Assembly: GCA_001295865.1 (NCBI GenBank)
Contig: LJHW01000027.1
Location: 52,289 to 116,288, forward strand
DNA from: a beta proteobacterium AAP65
Lineage (GTDB): Bacteria > Pseudomonadota > Gammaproteobacteria > Burkholderiales > Burkholderiaceae_C
Reading direction: 5' to 3'
Length of the DNA stretch: 64,000 nt
Each line of letters starts with the position of its first letter. Within the stretch, counting starts at the first letter, position 1. A model generated the notes under the pieces. That model searched no databases, was not told the DNA's origin, and was given only the letters and a program-made list of their open reading frames with translations. Positions 8,754 to 17,336 of the stretch are shown piece after piece. Made by a program: the position numbers and the translations under genes.

Positions 8754-9403
8754 ACCCCACCCAGCCTCCCAATGGCCGGCCCGGGCGTTTCATCAGTTTC
8801 GAAGGCATAGACGGCGCCGGAAAGAGCTCGCACATCGAGGCCCTGGCCGCCTGGCTGCGCGCCCGCGGGCACGAGGTGGTGCTGACGCGCGAGCCTGGCG
8901 GCACACCGCTGGCCGAACGCCTGCGCGAGCTGGTGTTGCACGAGCCGATGGATCCCCTGACCGAAGCCCTGCTCGTCTTCGCGGCACGGCGCGACCACCT
9001 CGTGCGGCACATCGAGCCGGCCCTGGCGCGCGGCGCCACGGTGCTGTGCGACCGCTACACCGATGCCAGTTTCGCCTACCAGGGCGGCGGCCGCGGTTTC
9101 GACCTGGCCGTGCTGAAACAGCTCGAACAGTGGGTGCAGACAGGCCCCGCCGGCCTGCGCCAGCCCGACCTGACGGTGTGGTTCGAACTGCCCGCCGCCA
9201 CCGCCGCCGAGCGGCGCGGTGCAGCGCGTGCGCCCGACCGTTTCGAAGCGCAGGACCTGGCCTTCTTCGAACGCGTGGCCGCCGGCTACGCCGCGCGCTG
9301 CGCCGCCGACCCAGCGCGCTTCGCGCGCGTGGACGCCAGCCTGCCGCGCGAGACTGTGTGGGCGCAGATCGAGGCGCAGGTGTCTGCACGCCCATGGGCA
9401 TGA
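8750..9403 (+). CDS. tmk: Thymidylate kinase
   Basis: A 217-residue enzyme that phosphorylates dTMP to dTDP in DNA precursor synthesis. The P-loop is [11 protein letters not shown], the DRY-type motif is [13 protein letters not shown], and the LID region contains [12 protein letters not shown]. The start is a TTG at 8750 overlapping the mltG stop (TTGA); no ATG is available before the P-loop. The stop overlaps the holB start (ATGA). The length is normal for the family. Confidence 0.96.
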   Translation: MNPTQPPNGRPGRFISFEGIDGAGKSSHIEALAAWLRARGHEVVLTREPGGTPLAERLRELVLHEPMDPLTEALLVFAARRDHLVRHIEPALARGATVLCDRYTDASFAYQGGGRGFDLAVLKQLEQWVQTGPAGLRQPDLTVWFELPAATAAERRGAARAPDRFEAQDLAFFERVAAGYAARCAADPARFARVDASLPRETVWAQIEAQVSARPWA

Positions 9404-10515
9404 ACGCGCTGATCGTCGGCGAAGACGGTAGGCTGCCGCTGCCCTGGCTGGCCGAACCCCTGGCCCAGGCTTTGAACACCCACCGCGGCCACGCGCTGCT
9501 GGTGCACGGTGCGCCCGGCGTGGGTGCGCTGGCCTTCTCGCTGGTGCTGGCGCAGGCCTGGCTGTGTGAAGGCCGCGGCAGCGGCGCGCAGGCCTTGCCG
9601 CGCCCCTGCGGCCGCTGCGGCAGCTGCCGTCTCGTGCAAAGCCACCTGCACCCCGACCTGACCGTGCTGCTGCCGGAAACCCTGCGCCGCGAGCACGGCT
9701 GGCCGCTGCCCGACGACAAGACCGACGGCGACGACAGCAAGCGCAAGCCCAGCCGCCAGATCCGCATCGACGAGGTGCGCCTGCTCATCGAGCGCAGCAC
9801 GCGCACCAGCGCGCGGGGCCAGGGCAAGGTGGGGCTGCTGCACCCGGCCGAGGTGCTGAACCTGCAGTCGGCCAACGCGCTGCTGAAGACGCTGGAAGAA
9901 CCGGCCGCCGGCACGCGGCTGCTGCTGACCACGGCCGACCCCAGCACGCTGCTGCCCACGGTGCGCAGCCGCTGCCAACTGCAGCGCCTGCCGGCGCCGG
10001 CACCGGCGCTGGCCGTGCAGTGGCTGCAGGGCCAGGGTGTGGCCGATGCCGACGATGCGCGAGTGCTGCTCGCCGCCAGCGGTGGCCGGCCGCTGGACGC
10101 GCTGGTCCTGCAACAGGCCGGCATCGACGCCCGCGCCTGGGCGGCACTGCCGGCGGCGGTGGCCGCCGGCCACGCCGGTGCGCTGGCCGGCTGGCCGGTG
10201 CCGCGCGCGGTGGATGCGCTGCAGAAGCTCTGCCACGACGCCATGGCCCGCGCCGCCGGTGGGACGGCGGTCTACTTCCCGCAGGCCGGCGTGCCGGCGC
10301 GCGCTGCCTTGCCATCGCTGATGGCCTGGGGGGCCGACCTGCGCCGCGTGGCGCGCCATGACGAACACCCCTGGAGCGAAGCCCTGCTGCTCGAGGCCCT
10401 GGTCAGCGCTGCGGCGCTGGCCCTGGCACCGCCCAGCAGCCCGGCCGGCGTGCGCAGCAGCGCACGGTCGGCGGCCCGCGGGGCCGGGCAGGGCTTGGAT
10501 ACACTCGGCGCATGA
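9400..10515 (+). CDS. holB: DNA polymerase III subunit delta'
   Basis: A 371-residue subunit of the DNA polymerase III clamp loader. It has a degenerate P-loop region ([14 protein letters not shown]) and a four-cysteine zinc motif beginning CGRCGSC, as in the E. coli protein. The SRC motif is present ([14 protein letters not shown]), as is the ALLKTLEEP segment typical of the family. Start at ATG 9400 overlaps the tmk stop; ATG 9394, two codons earlier, is also possible. Its stop overlaps the PilZ-protein start, continuing translational coupling. Confidence 0.94.
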   Translation: MNALIVGEDGRLPLPWLAEPLAQALNTHRGHALLVHGAPGVGALAFSLVLAQAWLCEGRGSGAQALPRPCGRCGSCRLVQSHLHPDLTVLLPETLRREHGWPLPDDKTDGDDSKRKPSRQIRIDEVRLLIERSTRTSARGQGKVGLLHPAEVLNLQSANALLKTLEEPAAGTRLLLTTADPSTLLPTVRSRCQLQRLPAPAPALAVQWLQGQGVADADDARVLLAASGGRPLDALVLQQAGIDARAWAALPAAVAAGHAGALAGWPVPRAVDALQKLCHDAMARAAGGTAVYFPQAGVPARAALPSLMAWGADLRRVARHDEHPWSEALLLEALVSAAALALAPPSSPAGVRSSARSAARGAGQGLDTLGA

Positions 10516-10919
10516 ACGAAAGCGTCCCCACACGAGCCGGCGGCCTGGGGCCTCCCGTGGGGGGGGCGGCCGGCCCGGCCAGCCGGCCCAGCGTCATCCA
10601 GCTGGTGTTCCGCGAGAAGGGGGCGCTCTACGCGGCCTACATCCCGGCGCTCACCGACGGCGGTCTGTTCGTGCCGACCACGCGCGAGTACAAGCTCGGC
10701 GACGACATCTACCTGCTGCTGTCGCTGCCCGACGACCCGCAGCGTTTCCCGGTGGCGGGCAAGGTGGCATGGATCACCCCGGCCAACGCTTCGGGCGGCC
10801 GCACCCAGGGGGTGGGCGTGCGTTTCCCCAACGACGACAAGTCGCGCCAGCTCAAGATCAAGATCGAGGAAGTGCTGGGCACCAGCATCTCTTCTTCCAA
10901 GCCCACACAGACGCTGTGA
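10512..10919 (+). CDS. pilZ: PilZ-domain protein, type IV pilus type
   Basis: A 135-residue protein with a proline/glycine-rich N-terminal 25 residues and then a PilZ domain: VIQLVFREKGALYAAYIPAL, TDGGLFVPT, FPVAGKVAWITP and GVGVRFPND. The arginine-rich cyclic-di-GMP motif (RxxxR) is absent at the domain start, as in true PilZ, which does not bind the nucleotide and instead acts with the pilus-assembly ATPase and FimX. The position right after holB and before tatD is the classical location of pilZ. Whether type IV pili are made cannot be judged from this window. Confidence 0.85.
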   Translation: MNESVPTRAGGLGPPVGGAAGPASRPSVIQLVFREKGALYAAYIPALTDGGLFVPTTREYKLGDDIYLLLSLPDDPQRFPVAGKVAWITPANASGGRTQGVGVRFPNDDKSRQLKIKIEEVLGTSISSSKPTQTL

Positions 10920-10949
10920 GGCGCCGTGGCCGCGGTGTGCGGCCGGCGC
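10920..10949 (+). terminator. GC-rich hairpin after pilZ
   Basis: GCGCC-GT-GGCCGC, loop GGTGT, GCGGCC-GGCGC: a strong stem with a two-base bulge immediately after the pilZ stop. No T-run follows, so it may stabilise or attenuate the transcript before tatD, not end it. Confidence 0.4.
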
Positions 10950-10980
10950 AAAGCCAGCCTGCAGACCGAGCCCCCGGGCC

Positions 10981-11799
10981 ATGTTCATCGACTCCCACTG
11001 CCATCTGAGCTTTCCTGAACTGCAGGCGAAGCTGCCCGAGCTGCGCACGGCCATGGCCGAAGCGCGCGTGGACCGCGCGCTGTGCATCTGCACCACGCTG
11101 GAAGAGTTTCCGCAGGTGCACGCGCTGGCCCTGGCGCACGACAACTTCTGGTGCAGCGTGGGGGTGCATCCCGACAACGAAGGCGTGCAAGAGCCCACGC
11201 TGAGCGACCTGCTGGAACGTGCCGCGCTGCCGCGGGTGGTGGCCATCGGCGAAACCGGCCTCGACTACTACCGCCTGAACGGCCGCAGCGTGGCCGACAT
11301 GGCCTGGCAGCGCGAGCGTTTCCGCGTGCACATCCGCGCCGCGCTGGCCACCGGGCTGCCGCTGGTCATCCACACGCGCAGCGCCAGCGAAGACACGCTG
11401 GCCGTGCTGCGCGAGGAAGCCGAGCGCGGGCGTGAACAAGGGCAGGGCGCCGTGCGCGGCGTCTTCCACTGCTTCACCGAGACCATGGAAGTGGCGATGG
11501 CGGCGCTGGAGCTCGGCTTCCACATCTCCTTCTCCGGCATCCTCACCTTCCGCAACGCCGAGGCGCTGCGCGAGGTGGCGCGCGCGGTGCCGCTGGAGCG
11601 CTGCCTGATTGAGACCGACAGCCCCTACCTCGCGCCCATGCCGCACCGCGGCAAGACCAACCAGCCGGCCTACGTGGCGCACGTGGCCGCGCAGCTGGCG
11701 GCACTCAAAGGCGAAAGCGTGGACACCGTGGCGCGCATCACCACCGCCAACACCGAGCAGCTTTTTGGCCTGCCCAGCCGCCAGATGGAGCCCGCCTGA
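10981..11799 (+). CDS. TatD-family metal-dependent deoxyribonuclease
   Basis: A 272-residue TIM-barrel hydrolase. Metal-binding motifs are in order: FIDSHCHLSF, IGETGLDYYR, LVIHTRSA, FHCFTE and ETDSPYLAP. The best match by position after tmk-holB-pilZ is YcfH/TatD, a cytoplasmic 3'-5' nuclease of the TatD superfamily. One deviation is IHTRSASEDT, where many members have H-x-R-x-A; this is within normal variation. It is followed after two bases by the ankyrin-repeat gene on the same strand. Confidence 0.93.
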   Translation: MFIDSHCHLSFPELQAKLPELRTAMAEARVDRALCICTTLEEFPQVHALALAHDNFWCSVGVHPDNEGVQEPTLSDLLERAALPRVVAIGETGLDYYRLNGRSVADMAWQRERFRVHIRAALATGLPLVIHTRSASEDTLAVLREEAERGREQGQGAVRGVFHCFTETMEVAMAALELGFHISFSGILTFRNAEALREVARAVPLERCLIETDSPYLAPMPHRGKTNQPAYVAHVAAQLAALKGESVDTVARITTANTEQLFGLPSRQMEPA

Positions 11800-11801
11800 T
11801 C

Positions 11802-12437
11802 ATGAGAATTCACCTGAAGATATTCGTCTATCTGCTTCTCGCTGTTTCATTTTCTGCGGTGCGCGCAGACAGTCTGGTCGACTTCTTCCGTGCCGTGCAC
11901 CTCGACGACGAGCGCACCGTCAGCAAGCTGCTGGCCCAAGGCTTCGACCCCAACAGCGTCAACGAGAAGGGGCAATGCGGCCTGTTTGTCGCCATGCGCG
12001 ACGAATCACCCAAAGTGGCCGCCGTGTTGATGGCGCACCCGCAGATCCGCATCGACCAGCCCAATGCCAGCAACGAAACGCCGCTGATGATGGCGGCGCT
12101 GCGCGGGCACCTCACGCTGGCCGAACAGCTGCTGGCCCGCGGTGCAGCGCTCAACCGAGCGGGCTGGACACCGCTGCACTACGCCGCCAGCGGCCCCGAG
12201 CCGCGGATGGTGGCGCTGCTGCTGGCGCGCGGCGCGGCGGTGGATGCCCCCTCGCCGAACCGGTCGACGGCGCTGATGATGGCCTCGCGCTACGGCCCCG
12301 AGGGCGCGGTGGACGAGTTGCTGGCCCGCGGCGCCAGCCTGCAGGCGCGCAACGACGCCGGCCTGGGTGCGGTGGACTTCGCCAAGCTGGCCGCACGCGA
12401 GGTGCTGGCCCGCCGCCTGGAGCAGGCGGCACGCTGA
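11802..12437 (+). CDS. Exported ankyrin-repeat protein
   Basis: A 211-residue protein with an N-terminal signal peptide (MRIHLKIFVYLLLAVSFSAVRA) and then four to five ankyrin repeats, for example NETPLMMAALRGHLTLAEQL and GWTPLHYAASGPEPRMVALL. Such proteins often follow tatD in Burkholderiales and related orders. The repeats should form a periplasmic protein-binding surface; the partner is unknown. It starts two bases after the tatD stop and is probably in the same transcript. Confidence 0.88.
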   Translation: MRIHLKIFVYLLLAVSFSAVRADSLVDFFRAVHLDDERTVSKLLAQGFDPNSVNEKGQCGLFVAMRDESPKVAAVLMAHPQIRIDQPNASNETPLMMAALRGHLTLAEQLLARGAALNRAGWTPLHYAASGPEPRMVALLLARGAAVDAPSPNRSTALMMASRYGPEGAVDELLARGASLQARNDAGLGAVDFAKLAAREVLARRLEQAAR

Positions 12438-12460
12438 CGCGCCGGGTGTGCGGAGTGACC

Positions 12461-12481
12461 GTGTCAGAAGTCGCCTGACAC
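12461..12481. promoter_or_regulatory. 7-bp inverted repeat GTGTCAG/CTGACAC
   Basis: GTGTCAG, seven bases, CTGACAC: a perfect inverted repeat 24 bases after the ankyrin gene and about 87 bases before the small conserved gene at 12568. It may be a transcript-end hairpin or an operator for the small gene; no T-run is present. Confidence 0.35.
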
Positions 12482-12567
12482 GCGCTTTGGCGCTGCGCCC
12501 ACTCGGCAGGCGCGCTGGCGCGTCCTAGAGTGACCTCACTGCCATTCCGCAGTGTTTGGAGGCACCC

Positions 12568-12774
12568 ATGGCGCACCAGGCTACCGAACGCAACCCGTTC
12601 ATGCTGATGATCAACCCCGAGGTCGTGCTCGCCGCGATGGAGAAGTCAGAGCGCCTGAGCGCCCTGAACCGCCATCTCTGCCGGCCGCTGGACCGTGCCG
12701 CACCGGCGGGCCAGCCCGCAGCCGAAGGCGACGAAGAAGCCGGCGACGAGAGCGCCGGGGCCGGCCCGCGCTGA
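12568..12774 (+). CDS. Small conserved Burkholderiales protein, unknown function
   Basis: A 68-residue protein starting MAHQATERNPFMLMINPEVV, with a basic helical middle (AMEKSERLSALNRHLCRPLD) and an acidic, alanine/glutamate-rich tail. A good ribosome binding site (TTGGAGGC) lies seven bases before the ATG; an in-frame ATG 12 bases earlier would overlap that site. The N-terminal half looks familiar from other Burkholderiales, where the gene is left as hypothetical. No domain, signal or membrane segment is visible. It stands alone, with an inverted repeat upstream. Confidence 0.75.
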   Translation: MAHQATERNPFMLMINPEVVLAAMEKSERLSALNRHLCRPLDRAAPAGQPAAEGDEEAGDESAGAGPR

Positions 12775-12815
12775 AAACCGGCACGGGCGCTGCAGCCCGG
12801 GCCGTGTGCCTGCGC

Positions 12816-13466
12816 TCAGCCCCGCAGACGGGCGACGAGCAGCGAGCCCGTCCACGCCGCCAGCAGGAAGGCGGCCACCGACCCGAGCACGAAGCCGCGG
12901 TTCTCGCGCACGTACTCGATCAATTCACGCGGCAAGGCCAGCCAACGCGAGAGCGTGGGGTTGCTGTTCGGATCGCTGCGCACCGAACGCGTCGCGGCGG
13001 TTGAGCCTTCGCCGAGACCTGCTGCCGGCACGGCCGCGCGCGTGGCTGTCGGCTGCTGCACCTGCGGCGTGGCACCCGTGCCGAACAAGCCGGCGGCCGA
13101 TACAGGCGGGGCTTCCGCCCGCGCAGGTGTGCCGCCGATGTTGTTGCTGGGCGCCGGCAAGCCCTGGGGCAGGCTCAGCGGCGGCACCACCGGGCGGGCG
13201 CGCCCCTCAGCGGGGCGTTGGCGCTCGTTGAACTGCAGGCCCGCGCTGGGCTGCTGCATCTCCACCAGCATGTCGATGGTGCTGGCATCGCTGCCACGCC
13301 CGCCGGAGCGCAAGGCGCCCCCGCTCAACACGGAAGGGCTGGCCGCGGGGGCCTGGGCCGCAGGGGCGGTGTCGGTGGTGGGTGCGCCATGGGCCGTCGT
13401 CAGGGCCCCCAGGGTCAGTGCCAGTGAAAGAGCCAGGGCCAGGGGGCCGGCTGAAGTGAGGCGCAT
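12816..13466 (-). CDS. Exported proline/alanine-rich protein with C-terminal membrane anchor
   Basis: A 216-residue protein of unknown function. It has a signal peptide (MRLTSAGPLALALSLALTLGALTTAHGA), a long low-complexity region rich in Pro, Ala and Ser, and one C-terminal hydrophobic helix (GFVLGSVAAFLLAAWTGSLLVA) ending in Arg. This layout suggests a protein held in the inner membrane with a flexible periplasmic part. Start chosen at the ATG preceding the signal peptide; the longer frame begins 75 bases upstream without a clear ribosome binding site. It is divergent from the membrane/TPR/AAA operon, with about 237 bases between starts. Confidence 0.7.
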   Translation of the reverse strand: MRLTSAGPLALALSLALTLGALTTAHGAPTTDTAPAAQAPAASPSVLSGGALRSGGRGSDASTIDMLVEMQQPSAGLQFNERQRPAEGRARPVVPPLSLPQGLPAPSNNIGGTPARAEAPPVSAAGLFGTGATPQVQQPTATRAAVPAAGLGEGSTAATRSVRSDPNSNPTLSRWLALPRELIEYVRENRGFVLGSVAAFLLAAWTGSLLVARLRG

Positions 13467-13703
13467 GGTCGGGTTTTCGCGTTGTTCTGGCTGGGCAGAT
13501 CCGGCACAGAGGGCCGGCGCATAAATAAGCAAGAACAGCACCTGACCGAAATTCGCGTGAAATTGTAAGGGGATGGCGCCCGCAGCCCGGGCCTACACGG
13601 CCGGGTTGTCAAGCCAGCCGACACCGTGCCTGCATCCCAGCCACCTCGCAGGAACTGATAGATTCCCGCCCGGCCGACAAGACGCACAGGGAGGGCCGCG
13701 AGC

Positions 13704-14174
13704 ATGCCGATGAACCGCAGCGAACTGCTGCGCCCCAGCCTCACGCGTGCAACGCCTGCCCGTGCGCCCTACAGCCAGCAGGTGCACTTTCTGGCCAGCT
13801 TCTTCGGCGGCCCCTTCGCGGCCTTGGCCCTGGCAGCCATCAACGGCGAAAGGCTGGGCCGTTGGCGCCGTGATGCACCGTGGGTGCTGCTGGGCCTGCT
13901 GGTCTACCTGGCGCTGGAAGTCGCCCTTTTGCAAACCGAGGCCGGCCGCGCGCTGCTGCAGCAGTTGGACGTCTGGGTGGGGCAGGGCGCCCACGGCCTG
14001 GTGGTGCGTGTTTACGCGCTGGGCTGCTTCGTCGTCTTCATGCTGCGCCACCGACGTGAACAAGCCGCCTGTGATCTGGTGGGACTGACCAGGCCTGCGG
14101 GGCTGGGGCCAGGCATCGGGCTGATCCTGGGCGGGTTCGTGCTGAGTTATCTGCTGCGCACGGTGCTGGCATGA
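13704..14174 (+). CDS. Small integral membrane protein, first gene of TPR/AAA operon
   Basis: A 156-residue protein with three to four hydrophobic segments (around VHFLASFFGGPFAALALAAI, WVLLGLLVYLALEVALL, VRVYALGCFVVFML and IGLILGGFVLSYLL). The family is not recognised. The stop overlaps the start of the TPR protein (ATGA), which in turn overlaps the AAA gene, so the three are almost certainly one operon. A plausible role is to tether or provide a membrane platform for the ATPase; this is inference from context only. An alternative start is the second ATG two codons in. Confidence 0.72.
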   Translation: MPMNRSELLRPSLTRATPARAPYSQQVHFLASFFGGPFAALALAAINGERLGRWRRDAPWVLLGLLVYLALEVALLQTEAGRALLQQLDVWVGQGAHGLVVRVYALGCFVVFMLRHRREQAACDLVGLTRPAGLGPGIGLILGGFVLSYLLRTVLA

Positions 14175-15088
14175 GCGGCCCGCTGCAGGAAGACCCGGCG
14201 TCCCCGGCGGAGCCCGACGCCTGGCAGTTGTCGCTGCAAGCCGACGAACTGCTGGACCGCCGCCGCTTGCCGCAGGCACGCCAGGTGCTGGCGCAGGGCT
14301 TGCGCCAGGCGCCTGAGCACCTCGGCCTGCTGCTGGCCTCTGCGCGGGCCGACTACATCGAAGACCGATACGACCGGGCCCGCGACACCCTGGCGCACGC
14401 CCTGCGCGTGGCTCCGGCCCACGCCCATGCGCGCTGGCTGCTCTTTCTGGTGGAGATGCACGACGGCCGCCACGTCGAGGCCGAAGAACTGGTGCTCGGG
14501 CTGCTGCACGAATCGCCCGACGTGCCGGCCTACTACGCCGGCTACAGCCGCCTGATGCTGCACGCGCTGCACTTTCGCAAGGCCGGCGCGCTGGCCGACG
14601 AAGCGTTGCGCCTGGCGCCCAACGACGAAGAAGCCTTGCGCTCGCGCGTGCTGTGCGATCTGGTGGAACGCCGCCGCGGCGCCGTCGACCAGCAGGCCCT
14701 GGCCCGCCTGCTGGCCGCGCACCCCGACGAGGTGCAGACCCTGCGCCTGGTGGTGGTGGCGCTGATCCAGGCGGAACGTGTGCGTGAGGCGAGGGCGCTG
14801 GCGCGCGAGCTGCTGCGCGCACAGCCCGACGACCCCTGGCTCCTCGACCTGCTGCGCAACCTGCAGGTGCACACCCACTGGTCGCTGTGGCCGCTGTGGC
14901 CGCTGCAGCGCTGGGGCTGGTACGGCGCCATCGGCTTCTGGGTGCTGAGCCTGCTCTTGCTGCAGGTGTTGGGGCGCGTGGCACCCGCAGCGGCCGGCCC
15001 GGTGCAATGGACCATCCTGGCCTACGCCCTCTACAGCTGGATCTGGCCGCCGCTGCTGCGCCGCTGGCAGCAACACCAAGACCGATGA
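14171..15088 (+). CDS. TPR protein with C-terminal membrane segments
   Basis: A 305-residue protein. Residues 15-230 form repeated helical hairpins of TPR type: QADELLDRRRLPQARQVLAQ, AHARWLLFLVEMHDGRHVEA, KAGALADEALRLAPNDEEAL and EARALARELLRAQPDDPWLL. The last 70 residues hold two hydrophobic helices (WYGAIGFWVLSLLLLQVLG, TILAYALYSWIWPPLL). There is no N-terminal signal, so the TPR part should face the cytoplasm, where the neighbouring ATPase works. Four-base overlaps on both sides imply translational coupling with the membrane protein and the AAA ATPase. Confidence 0.8.
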   Translation: MSGPLQEDPASPAEPDAWQLSLQADELLDRRRLPQARQVLAQGLRQAPEHLGLLLASARADYIEDRYDRARDTLAHALRVAPAHAHARWLLFLVEMHDGRHVEAEELVLGLLHESPDVPAYYAGYSRLMLHALHFRKAGALADEALRLAPNDEEALRSRVLCDLVERRRGAVDQQALARLLAAHPDEVQTLRLVVVALIQAERVREARALARELLRAQPDDPWLLDLLRNLQVHTHWSLWPLWPLQRWGWYGAIGFWVLSLLLLQVLGRVAPAAAGPVQWTILAYALYSWIWPPLLRRWQQHQDR

Positions 15089-16362
15089 ACGACGACACCC
15101 TGAACCCCCGGCAGGCGCTGGAACAGCAGCTGCTGCACGACCCCTTCAACGCCGAAGCGCGTGCACGGTATGCCGGCCTGCTGCTGAACGAAAACGCGCC
15201 TGCGCTGGCCTTGCAGCAGGCCGAGCTGCTGTGCAAACAGAACGCGCAAGACGCCACCGCGCAGGTGCTGGCAGCGCGGGCCCTGCTCGCCCTGGGCCAG
15301 CGAGAAGCAGCGCTCGGCCGCTACACCCAGGCGCGCCCGTGGCCCGGCTTTGAGCCCGAGCCCAGCCTCGACGCCTTGCAGGAGCAGGCCGCCCCGGCGC
15401 TGCCTTCAGCGCGCGCCAACCCGCCGCCGCGCCTGCACTTGGTGGGCGATGCCGAGCCGGCAGCGGCGGCGCGCGTGCAGTCCATCCAGCAGGTGCCCGA
15501 GGAAAAGGTGCGCTTCTCCAGCATCGTCGGCATGGACGAGCTGAAGAAAACCATCCGCCTGAAGATCATCGAGCCCTACCTGAAGCCGGGTTTGTTCGCC
15601 CGCTTCCGGGCCAGCAGCGGCGGCGGCATCCTGCTCTACGGGCCGCCGGGCTGCGGCAAGACCATGCTGGCGCGCGCCGTGGCCAACGAATGCCAGGCCG
15701 ACTTTGTGTCGGTGGGCATCGCCGACATCCTGACCATGTGGATGGGCGAGAGCGAACGAAACCTCGCGGCGATGTTCGACAAGGCGCGCGCCAACGCGCC
15801 CTGTGTGCTGTTCTTCGACGAACTGGATGCGCTGGCCTACGCGCGCTCGAAGGCGCCTTCGTCGAGCGCACGCACCGTGGTCAACGAGTTTCTCGGCCAG
15901 CTCGACGGCGTGGGCCGCGATAACCAAGGCGTGCTGGTGCTGGCCGCCACCAACATGCCCTGGGACGTGGACAGCGCGATGAAGCGCCCCGGGCGCTTTT
16001 CGCGGCAGATCTTCGTGCCGCCGCCTGACGCCGCAGCCCGCCAGGCCATGCTGCAGAACAAGCTGCTGGGTTTGCCGCAGGAGCCCGATCTTGACCTCGC
16101 CGGGCTGGCGCGGCGCACGGCGCATTTTTCGGGCGCCGACATCGACGGCCTGATCGAGCGCGCCAAAGAGAAGGCGCTGGCCGAAGCGCTGGATGGCAGC
16201 GAACGCGGGCTGAGCAGCGCCGATTTCGAAGCGGCACTGTCCGAAACCCAGGCCTCGACGCTCGACTGGCTGCGCACGGTGCGCAACGTCGTGAAGTACG
16301 CGGGCGAAGACGGCAGCTACAAGGACGTGGAACGTTACCTGCGCAGCGAGAAGTTGCTTTGA
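15085..16362 (+). CDS. AAA ATPase with N-terminal TPR-like region (Vps4/katanin-like layout)
   Basis: A 425-residue single-AAA protein. Residues 1-90 are TPR-like (EARARYAGLLLNENAPALAL, AQVLAARALLALGQREAAL), 90-135 a linker, and 145-345 a classical AAA module: Walker A GPPGCGKT, Walker B VLFFDELDA, and second region of homology AATNMPWDVDSAMKRPGRF with the arginine finger. The C-terminal 75 residues contain FSGADIDGLIERAKEKAL and a final DWLRTVRN segment. The layout of a helical adaptor, linker and one AAA ring resembles eukaryotic Vps4/katanin remodelling enzymes more than FtsH, because no protease domain follows. Likely role: remodelling a membrane complex with its two operon partners. Confidence 0.85.
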   Translation: MNDDTLNPRQALEQQLLHDPFNAEARARYAGLLLNENAPALALQQAELLCKQNAQDATAQVLAARALLALGQREAALGRYTQARPWPGFEPEPSLDALQEQAAPALPSARANPPPRLHLVGDAEPAAAARVQSIQQVPEEKVRFSSIVGMDELKKTIRLKIIEPYLKPGLFARFRASSGGGILLYGPPGCGKTMLARAVANECQADFVSVGIADILTMWMGESERNLAAMFDKARANAPCVLFFDELDALAYARSKAPSSSARTVVNEFLGQLDGVGRDNQGVLVLAATNMPWDVDSAMKRPGRFSRQIFVPPPDAAARQAMLQNKLLGLPQEPDLDLAGLARRTAHFSGADIDGLIERAKEKALAEALDGSERGLSSADFEAALSETQASTLDWLRTVRNVVKYAGEDGSYKDVERYLRSEKLL

Positions 16363-16498
16363 GGGCGGTTGCGGCGCCGGTGCCGGGCCATTGACGGGCG
16401 GCAGTCGGCCGGGCTCCGGGTCAACGATCAACTGTGTACGATGTATATTATGTTAACTACGCAAGCGGTACAGCCGGCACCGAGGTCGAAGCACTGCG

Positions 16499-17182
16499 CT
16501 AAATGATCTGAAGCTGCCCGCTCTGTCCCTGGCCGGGCCCGGCCTCGAACAGCGCCAGGTCGGGCAAGCGCAGCAAGGCCTGCGCCTGCGCCACCGTGCC
16601 ATGCAGCCACAGGTCCACGTCTGCTTGCTCGATGGGCACCACCGCGCGCTTGTCCTGCAGCTCGGGCGGGCGTTTCGGGTCGGGGCGGTGCATGCGCTTC
16701 ATCAGCGGGTGTGCGTCGGCGTTCTGGGTGAGCATGGTGTAGCTCTCGACGAGTTCGCCGGTCTGCGGGTCGGTCCACACGTTCCACAACCCCGCCAGGC
16801 CCCAAGGCTCGCCATCACGGCGGCGAAAGATCCAGGGCACGTGCCGGCCGCTTTCCCAGTTCGGTTCGAAGAAAGCCAGCGCTGGGATGATGCAGCGCTG
16901 CCCCCGCGCCCAGGGCTGCTTGTACGAGGCCTTGCCCATCAGTTCTTCGGAGCGCGCGTTGCAGGTGGGGAACTTGAGCTTGCGTTCCTTCGCGAACCAG
17001 GGGATCAATGCCCACTGCCCCACCACCAGTTCGCGCTCGGGCGCCACCACATCGCGCGCCGCGCGGATGAAGGCGCCGGCGTAGTTCGGGAAGACCTCGC
17101 CGCCCCGCCAAGGGTTGCGGCCGCCCACGTGCCACTGGCGTTCGATATCACCGGCTTCGGGCGAGATGTAGCGTGTGCACAT
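16499..17182 (-). CDS. SRAP/HMCES-YedK family protein, abasic-site DNA-protein crosslinking
   Basis: A 227-residue SRAP-domain protein. Family members use a Cys2 amine/thiol to form a thiazolidine with abasic sites in single-stranded DNA, shielding them until repair. The start is set at MCTRYISP so that Cys2 becomes the N-terminal residue after Met removal; an upstream in-frame ATG would abolish this. The conserved Asn is in TCNARSE, the Glu in ALAFFEPNW, and a His region in DAHPLMKRMHRP. The common bacterial start is MCGR; here it is MCTR. No LexA box is seen near it. It stands alone and is convergent with the AAA gene. Confidence 0.88.
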   Translation of the reverse strand: MCTRYISPEAGDIERQWHVGGRNPWRGGEVFPNYAGAFIRAARDVVAPERELVVGQWALIPWFAKERKLKFPTCNARSEELMGKASYKQPWARGQRCIIPALAFFEPNWESGRHVPWIFRRRDGEPWGLAGLWNVWTDPQTGELVESYTMLTQNADAHPLMKRMHRPDPKRPPELQDKRAVVPIEQADVDLWLHGTVAQAQALLRLPDLALFEAGPGQGQSGQLQII

Positions 17183-17336
17183 GGATGTGTCAGGCACGTC
17201 GGGTGTTGCGCGGCCGGCAGATGCGAAAGTTCATGCCGCAGGTCGGTCGAGAGGCGGGCCGCTGGTTCGTCGATGTTAGTGACAGCGGCCATGCCACAGC
17301 CAAATCACACCGTCTGTCTCTGCGCAAGGCCACCGC

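Noticed and set aside
16429..16470. An AT-rich stretch between the AAA and SRAP genes as a LexA box or gene
   Set aside because: CTGTGTACGATGTATA does not fit CTGT-N8-ACAG, and no open frame or RNA structure is visible.
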